Assembly (NCBI RefSeq): GCF_007565055.1
Contig: NC_044554.1
Span: 51,927,676 to 51,991,675 of the forward strand
Source of the DNA: Rhinopithecus roxellana
Taxonomy: Eukaryota; Chordata; Mammalia; Primates; Cercopithecidae
DNA: 64,000 bases
Direction: 5' to 3'
The notes beneath the pieces are model-generated. The model saw only the letters and a program-made list of their open reading frames with translations, was not told where the DNA came from and made no database searches. The translations under genes and the position numbers were made by a program. Each line of letters begins with the position of its first letter. The stretch's first letter is position 1. Below, one piece after another: positions 58,063 through 64,000 of the stretch.

Positions 58063-59426
58063 CTAGGACTCATCACCTTGAAAGAGTCTATTTCTTTCTT
58101 CTAAATAATAAGGATCTCAATGCAGGGACATTATTGTTGTTTTTCCTAAATGCACTTCACTACCTGGAGACAATCTATCTCCTACTGAAGAAGACATTAT
58201 GGTCTCTGATGCAGCTCCCTTTTTAGCAACTTATTGATCTACAAGCGCCCAGCCAGCCACCACACCACTACGGATATGTGTAATAAAAGCTGCTACAGGC
58301 ATGCTGCTGGCAGAGGAGCACAAATGTCCTTCTTTGAAATGTTAACAACTCTGCTGACCCAAAGAGAAGAAATTCCACCTTCAGTTTGAAATAGACCACT
58401 GGGTTCCTACAGGTTTTTAAATAAATATATATATAACAAGAGATCGTTTTCCAGGGAAAGGGTTACCCACCATTTTATGAAACTTGAATTACTGTATAAC
58501 TCATTAATAATATGTACAATTATTTTTTACAATTAAAGTCAGCTCTTCAAAACACAAGTTTAACAGAAATGTCTACCCAATGGCTATTGCTGAATTTTGA
58601 CCTATAGCACTTTATACAACTTGGGCAGAAAGTGCTGGAAATCATTTTCCAGCTTAACCCAGCATAGTTAACTCCTAATATAAATTCAGGAGTTATGGCG
58701 GTCACAGGGAATGTTTCCTTGATATGAATCATTTATTCAACCTAGTTTAGAGAGCCAAGCAATGCAGCTATATCTATATTTATCTACTAAAAGCAAAATA
58801 GTTACTCTGCTTATCTGAGTTAGATGGCAATGGGCTGTGCCCTTCAGATCTTATGGCTAAAGGAGAAGTCCTTATAATCCTGACTGTGACATGACCTGGA
58901 CTGAACAATAGTTGTAGGCATTTCCAAAGAGAATCTGCTTCTCCGTGAGACCCTAATGAGTGAACCTCTCTCACGTATTGTTAACCTGGAATTTGGTGGT
59001 CTTTGTAAGAAAAGGTGTGGCCATGACATCTCTCTGTCCCTGAATCCCCTTATAGGGGACAAATGCTTTCTGTAACATTCACCTACCACAATAGGGACAG
59101 ATATATCAGAGAATCAGAGGCAGATACCCACCATGTTTTCCCAACATCACTGACCCACTCCTTTTGAAAGTCATGAAAAGTGAACTGAGGAATGAACCAA
59201 AGAAGAGGAAATTACAGAAGGCACAGTTTGCCTTCCTTCATCAGTCTGTTTTCATTATCTGACCAAAGTCACCATCAGAGGAGATATGAGGAGGCTGCTC
59301 TCAGCAACGTTTGAGAGAGAGGCTTCATCAGGACAACCCGAAGACATTACTGATGATAAACATTGAGAAACTTGGAAAAGGATGCTGAGGGAATAGTCGG
59401 ATATGCCAGTAAAAGACTCAGAAGTG
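58063..59426. other. single-copy stretch
   Basis: About 1.36 kb with no recognised repeat or gene. Confidence 0.45.
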
Positions 59427-59600
59427 GGCTGGGTGCAGTGGCTCACTCCTGTAACTCCAAAACTCTGGGGTTTGGGATGCTGAGGTGGGAGGACCCCTTG
59501 AGGTCAGTAGTCCAAAGGTGCAGTGAGCTATGATTGCACCATTGCACTCCAGCCTGGGCCACAGAGTGAGACCCTGTCTCTAAAATTAAATTTTTTAAAA
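59427..59600 (+). mobile_element. Alu monomer (FLAM-like), sense
   Basis: About 160 bp: gctgggtgcagtggctcac, then gtgcagtgagctatgattgc and gcactccagcctgggcc. It has one arm only. Confidence 0.8.
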
Positions 59601-59964
59601 AAAATGTAAAGGTCCAGAAGCAAATTTGGAAATTCTTATATTCATGATAGGAACAAGAATGGAAGTAGGCTTCTCTGTATCCAAGGATGCTGATGAGAGG
59701 AACAGTCTGGGAAAGACATGAAGGGTAGCAAAAGTGGGCAAGATTATCATGAAGTGGTGGCTAGACTTTAAATTGCTTTGCGAATTGGGGATATGGAGGC
59801 TTTAAGAAAAAATAAACCTTAAAAAAGAAAATAAATTGAAGTTCATCATATGCATTACAAAACAATTCACATCAGGGTTCCTTTTAATAGTGAATCCCCC
59901 ACCCTAGCCCAATTAAGTTATGAATCTTTTTAACATGAGATTTCCAGATCTAGTACATTAACTG
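59601..59964. other. single-copy stretch
   Basis: No recognised feature. Confidence 0.4.
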
Positions 59965-61400
59965 AGATAAACTTTCATTCATTCAACAAATATTTCCTAA
60001 GTACCTATTATGGCCCATGCATGATGCAAAACCCTGAGGATAAAAAGGTGAATAGGAAATAGTTCCAAAATGGTCTCAAAAGGGAGGAAACATATGGGTA
60101 AGCAAATAAATATGACAAAATGTCACTATTGCTGGAAAGAAAGTATGTTTGGTGTGTCCAGAAGCCTAAAGGAGGGAGAAAGCACTTCCACCTGGTAGTT
60201 GAGGGGACATCCAGAAGGACTGGGAGAAAGGGCTTTAGGCTGATTCCTATGGGATTTGCGGGCACTGGACAGGCAGACTTGGAGGGAGAGGGCCGAGATG
60301 GGGAGGAGGCTTCCAGACAAAGGGAGCGTCATAAGCAAAAACTCCCAAGGGATAAAATAGCTTAGCTTGTTTGGGGACCCAGGAGTTCTTCATCATGACT
60401 AGAGCAGAGTATGCTGGTGTGGAGAAAAGTATGGAAGAGAATGGAATGGCAAGATGGGAAGGTGGGGACAGTCATGTCACCAGACTGGTGGGGCCTTATG
60501 TGCCATGTGCCATGATGAGGATTATGGACTTTACTCTGATGGTAGGCTGTGGAGAGCCACTGAAGGGTTTGAAGAAAAGTAATAACATGTTAGTGTTGTA
60601 TTTAAGGAAAATCGCTCTGAATAGGAAGCCCTGACAAGAGATTAGAGAAGAGAGAAACCAAGTAGACAGTGCTGCCAGAGCCCAGGAGACCAGGAAGGAC
60701 CCTAGGATAGGATGGGGAGATGGACATAAAAGTTTTTAGGAGTTAAAGTGACTTGTTCACTGCTTGGGTGAGTCGGGCAGAAGAGAAGAGAACCTTGAAG
60801 ATGAGCTCTGAGTCCCTGGTTTTGGCAAGTAGAGAAGCAATAAGCTATGTTCTCCAAGACAGAGGAAAATGAAGAAGAGATGAGTCTGGAGGAAAAAGAT
60901 AAAATAGATTCCTTTGGACCCACGGGTGATCCTAGTGGAGATATCCAATGGGCAAGATGCTTGGATGGAAAGACTGGCTAGAGATTCCCGGTGCAACTAG
61001 TCGTGAGCGTAAAAGAAAATGGCCCTAGACATGACTGAGACTGATCCAGGAGAAGGTGAAGAGTGAGAAAGAGAAGTGGAATTCTGAAGGATATCCACAC
61101 AGTCTGAGGAAGAAAAACTGGCAAAGGAGAAAGAATAAGAATAGAGCTACAAACAGATCTGGTAGAGAACGGTGTCTGGAAAGCCAGGGAGGTGAGGTTT
61201 TTCAGGAGCAGTCCCAGGAGGGGGATGGGTGAGGAAACCTAGCACACGCGAGTGCATGGGAGGGGCACATGAGGAAGGAAAGAAAGCCAGGCAAGCAGAG
61301 AAGCCACAACTAAAAAGAAAAAGGGCCAAGCAAGTCACCTTCCAGTCGGTTGATGTTGACATTGAGGAAGGAGTGAGAGAGAAGAGGTTGAAGACACAGA
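59965..61400 (-). mobile_element. L2 LINE, antisense, 3' end into ORF2
   Basis: Antisense L2: ttcattcattcaacaaatat at 59972, then cttatgtgccatgtgcc at 60495, gactttactctgatggtagg at 60528, and gtggagatatccaatgggc at 60935. Open frames such as 61229-61576 are shadows. Confidence 0.7.
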
Positions 61401-62577
61401 GGCCAGCCTCTTCCAAAGTGGAAGGTCATTCGCCTCACGAAGTGCAACATGTCTCCCTCCCTGCAGAGCATCAAGAACGAAGCAGATCACCCACCTGGGA
61501 CCTTCAGCACTGGCCTGTCCGGGGCTGCATCTGGGCATCTCTTCCAGCCCTGTGTTTACCAAAACATGAGCACTGAAGTTATTCTGCTTCAACACCCCTG
61601 AAATCCCTTGGAACTTTCATGATCCCTTGGTAATGAGAGGCCAGCTTTGGGTTTTTTAAAGTATTATCAACTGAAAAAAATGGAGTTCTTGCTACAATTC
61701 TGAGGGGATTTTTCATTCCAGCTATAGTTTGTATAAATAGAGAAGGCAGAAACACCTTATCTTAACATAGGGACTCTTGGCTGAAGCCACCCTCAGAATT
61801 TTAAGAATAAATTATTGATAACTTACTCATCAGTAGTAAAATGACTTGAAGTTTCACTCTCTACTCAGTTTCAAAAGTGATATGAAAACTGCTAAAGAAG
61901 ACAACTATACTCTATTTCTTTTTTTTTTTTAATCACTTCTCACCTTTTCTTTACTAGTTCTCACTGAATTCTCTTCCCTCGGGTTAAAATGCCTTTTGAG
62001 AGGTCTGTGCTCAACCCTGGGTTTGTCTCATACCCTCAATAGCTGGTTACTCTCTGTCTCAGTGCTCTATCTATTTAAAGTTCAATCTATGATCAAGTTA
62101 ATTGAAAAAGTGACTTTAGTTCAACTTTCTGGCTCTTGGAATTCTTGATTTTTTTCTCCACAAGCAGCAGGAAATTTAAAAGCGGGTGGAATGACTTGTC
62201 CATTAGTCTCCAACTCAGTAATCAATCATTGTAAAGCCCTGATTTCCCCCTCTTACACATCAGAAGGGAATAAAGCAAAATGTTATTCTGTCTACACTCT
62301 TCCCTAATAGCTACTTTCAGGGAAAATGTTGGTTAGGGATGAACTGATTCCCCTTTTTTCTAAATGCTTCTTGTTACTAGTTACAAAAGTCAACCACAGA
62401 CTGCCCCAAAGACAAAGTTTTCTGGTAATTTTCCTTAAAGAAACTGCATCCTGCACACTGAACAACACAATCTGAATAAAATTTTACCTTTCTTATCAGA
62501 ATTGTAGCAATCACTCATATGGCTTGAATGTGCATGCATGTGAATATTTGCTTCAGATCTTTTTTGTTTTCAAAAAA
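61401..62577. other. single-copy stretch
   Basis: Nearly 1.2 kb with no recognised repeat apart from a T run at 61918-61930. Confidence 0.45.
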
Positions 62578-62587
62578 CAAAATATCA

Positions 62588-62877
62588 GGCCAGATGCGGT
62601 GGCTCACACCTGTAATCCCAGCACTTTGGGAGGCCAAGGCGGGCAGATCACTTGAGGTCAGGAGTTCAAGAATAGCCTGGCCAACATGGTGAAACTCCGT
62701 CTCTATTGAAAATATAAAAATCAGCTGGGCATGGTGGCAAGTGCCTGTAATCAAGGCTGAGGCACAAGAATCGTTTGAACCCAGGAGATGGAGGTTGCAA
62801 TGAGCAGAAATCACACCACTTCACTCCAGGATGGGTGACACAGCAAGACTCTGTCTCAAAAAAATAAATACATAAAT
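62588..62877 (+). mobile_element. AluS, sense, with small internal loss
   Basis: Complete Alu except about 20 bases missing at 62753 (gtgcctgtaatcaaggctga). TSD aaaatatca at 62579-62587 and 62878-62886. Confidence 0.9.
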
Positions 62878-62929
62878 AAAATATCATAGATGCTTTGGAA
62901 GTTCCCTGGTACCCTTCCCAATTCCACTT

Positions 62930-63184
62930 CTTTCCCTTTCTTGAGAAAAGTAAACACCATCCTTCATTTTGTGTTTATTAGTCTCACGCATATTTTTATG
63001 CATACAATGCAAATATGTTTCTTTAGAGAATATCTAATATGGTTTTACCTGTTTTTGAACTTCGTATAAATGGTATCCTATCCTATATTTCATTCTGCAC
63101 TCTACCTTTCTTACTCAAAGTTGTGTTTATCCATTTGGAAACATATACATGTGCTTCATGTAATAATATTAACATACATGTGTT
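62930..63184 (-). mobile_element. L1M 3'UTR fragment, antisense, left part
   Basis: aacttcgtataaatggtatcc at 63058 and tttcattctgcactctacc follow an antisense old L1 3' end. The order continues at 63577 beyond the Alu and inverted repeat. Confidence 0.6.
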
Positions 63185-63236
63185 ATACAATAGAAATGAA
63201 CACAGTATATTTGAAATACATGTTTTAATATTAATT
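63185..63236 (+). repeat. inverted repeat, left arm (52 bp)
   Basis: Complement of the right arm (63538-63589) with 49 of 52 positions matching. An Alu fills the loop. Confidence 0.95.
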
Positions 63237-63527
63237 GGGTCAGGCATGATGGCTCAAGCTTGTAACCCCAGCACTTTGGAAGGCCCAAGGCAGGCAGATC
63301 ACTTGAGGTGAAGAGTTTGAGACCAGCCTGGACAACATGGGAAAACCCCATCCCTACTAAAGATACAAAAATTAGCCAGGAGTGGTGGCAGGTGCCCGTA
63401 GTCGCAGCTACTCAGGAGGCTGAGGCACGAGAATCACCTGAACCCAGGAGATGGCGGTTGCAGTGAGCCAAGATCACACCACTGCACTCCAGCCTGAGCA
63501 ACAGAGTAAGACTTGGTCTCAAAAAAT
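63237..63527 (+). mobile_element. AluS, sense, inside an inverted repeat
   Basis: Complete Alu (gtcaggcatgatggctcaag to acttggtctcaaaaaat) with an AAT-rich tail. A direct copy of ttaatattaa lies on both sides (63225-63234 and 63540-63549); this word is its own complement, so it can serve both as TSD and as part of the palindrome. Confidence 0.9.
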
Positions 63528-63537
63528 AATAATAATT

Positions 63538-63589
63538 AATTAATATTAACACATGTATTTCAAATATACCGTGATCATTTCTATTGTAT
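63538..63589 (-). repeat. inverted repeat, right arm (52 bp)
   Basis: Pairs with 63185-63236. The three mismatches are at right-arm positions 13, 34 and 38. Confidence 0.95.
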
Positions 63590-63690
63590 GAATATACCAT
63601 ACATTATCTATCTTCTTATTAATGAACATTTAAATCTTTTGTTTATTTTGTGATACTGTCACAAACAGTGGTGCCATGGACATTCTTGGA
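63577..63690 (-). mobile_element. L1M 3'UTR fragment, antisense, right part
   Basis: catttctattgtatgaatat, then cacaaacagtggtgccatgg and acattcttg, in antisense old-L1 order. Confidence 0.6.
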
Positions 63691-64000
63691 TGGGCTTCAT
63701 GTGCTCATAAATGGAAGGGCCAGGCCACAGGCTCGCACGTCTTCAGCCTCATGATAGAGTGCCCCATCTCTCTCCGGTGTTGTGCCAGTGAGCAGGCAGC
63801 ATCGCCTGAGCATGGAGCTTCTTTCAGGTAAAAACAACCCTAGCCCATCCAGGCCTGCGAAATACTCCAGGCCCTTGGGGAAATGGAGCTGCATTGCCTA
63901 AATAGAATCACTATTATAAAGATGAAGAGAAATTGAGGGCAAAACTGAATGAGAGGGACTCCAGAGCAAATAAAGTGTCCAACAGAGTGAGCTCCAGAAT
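63691..64000. other. unassigned, GC-richer block at the window end
   Basis: 63695-63900 is GC-richer than its surroundings and belongs to no family that I can name. A 65-codon minus-strand open frame spans it (63697-63894). A GT donor-like caggtaaaa lies at 63825. Neither is enough to call an exon; it could be an old LTR piece. Confidence 0.35.

Noticed and set aside
61147..61595. Overlapping open frames on both strands
   Set aside because: Purine-rich antisense L2 makes frames on both strands; product not recognisable.
1..64000. CRISPR array, operon or other prokaryotic feature
   Set aside because: No regularly spaced repeats with unique spacers; the repeat content is that of a primate genome.
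1..64000. CpG island or housekeeping promoter
   Set aside because: No stretch outside Alu and L1 5'UTR copies has high GC with frequent CpG.
1..64000. tRNA, snRNA or rRNA gene copies
   Set aside because: I looked for A/B boxes outside Alu and MIR and for familiar snRNA wording and saw none; small decayed copies could be missed without a search.

Overview
The window is primate nuclear DNA, most likely from an Old World monkey. About twenty Alu copies are present. The youngest one (52138-52437) has a perfect target-site duplication (TSD) and carries bases typical of the cercopithecid AluY lineage, as recalled from macaque and baboon copies. I see no protein-coding gene, tRNA, rRNA or other functional RNA gene. 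Every long open frame either lies in a repeat or lacks any sign of coding, so the window reads as intergenic or intronic DNA. All family names come from pattern memory, not from a database run; subfamily names are the least certain part.

Layout. 1-3060: two old L2 LINE fragments, each broken by an MLT1 LTR, then a purine-rich simple repeat. 3060-5925: two MIRs in opposite orientation and a mostly single-copy stretch with two AP-1-type sites. 5926-8235: a 5'-truncated primate L1 carrying an AluY. 8490-10380: an L2 split by an old L1M 3' end, then an AluS. 10508-11700: an AluJ and single-copy DNA. 11707-17210: a long antisense L1 that keeps its tandem-repeat 5'UTR, has lost an internal piece of ORF2, and hosts an Alu monomer, an MST-type LTR and an AluJ. 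17345-20390: L2 and L1M fragments; one L1M is split by a class I ERV solo LTR with a 4-bp TSD. 20500-31450: scattered L2, MIR, MLT1, L1M and Alu copies between single-copy stretches. 31788-33222: a 5'-truncated L1PA with a TSD. 34400-39020: Alus, small tandem repeats and an MST LTR nested in an MLT1 with a matching 5-bp TSD. 40265-42900: a long L2 split by another MST/THE1-type LTR. 43571-45110: two Alus and an MLT1. 46950-51290: the most repeat-poor block. 51291-52935: three Alus and a long purine tract. 55490-57235 and 59965-61400: two long L2 copies in opposite orientation. 62588-63590: two Alus, the second inside the loop of a 52-bp inverted repeat in an L1M remnant.

Nothing here works as a gene system. 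The value of the window is its record of nested insertions, several with intact target-site duplications, and a few small local duplications and inverted structures. I did not find a previously undescribed biological system. The best candidate for a second look is the Alu at the apex of the near-perfect palindrome near 63.2-63.6 kb.
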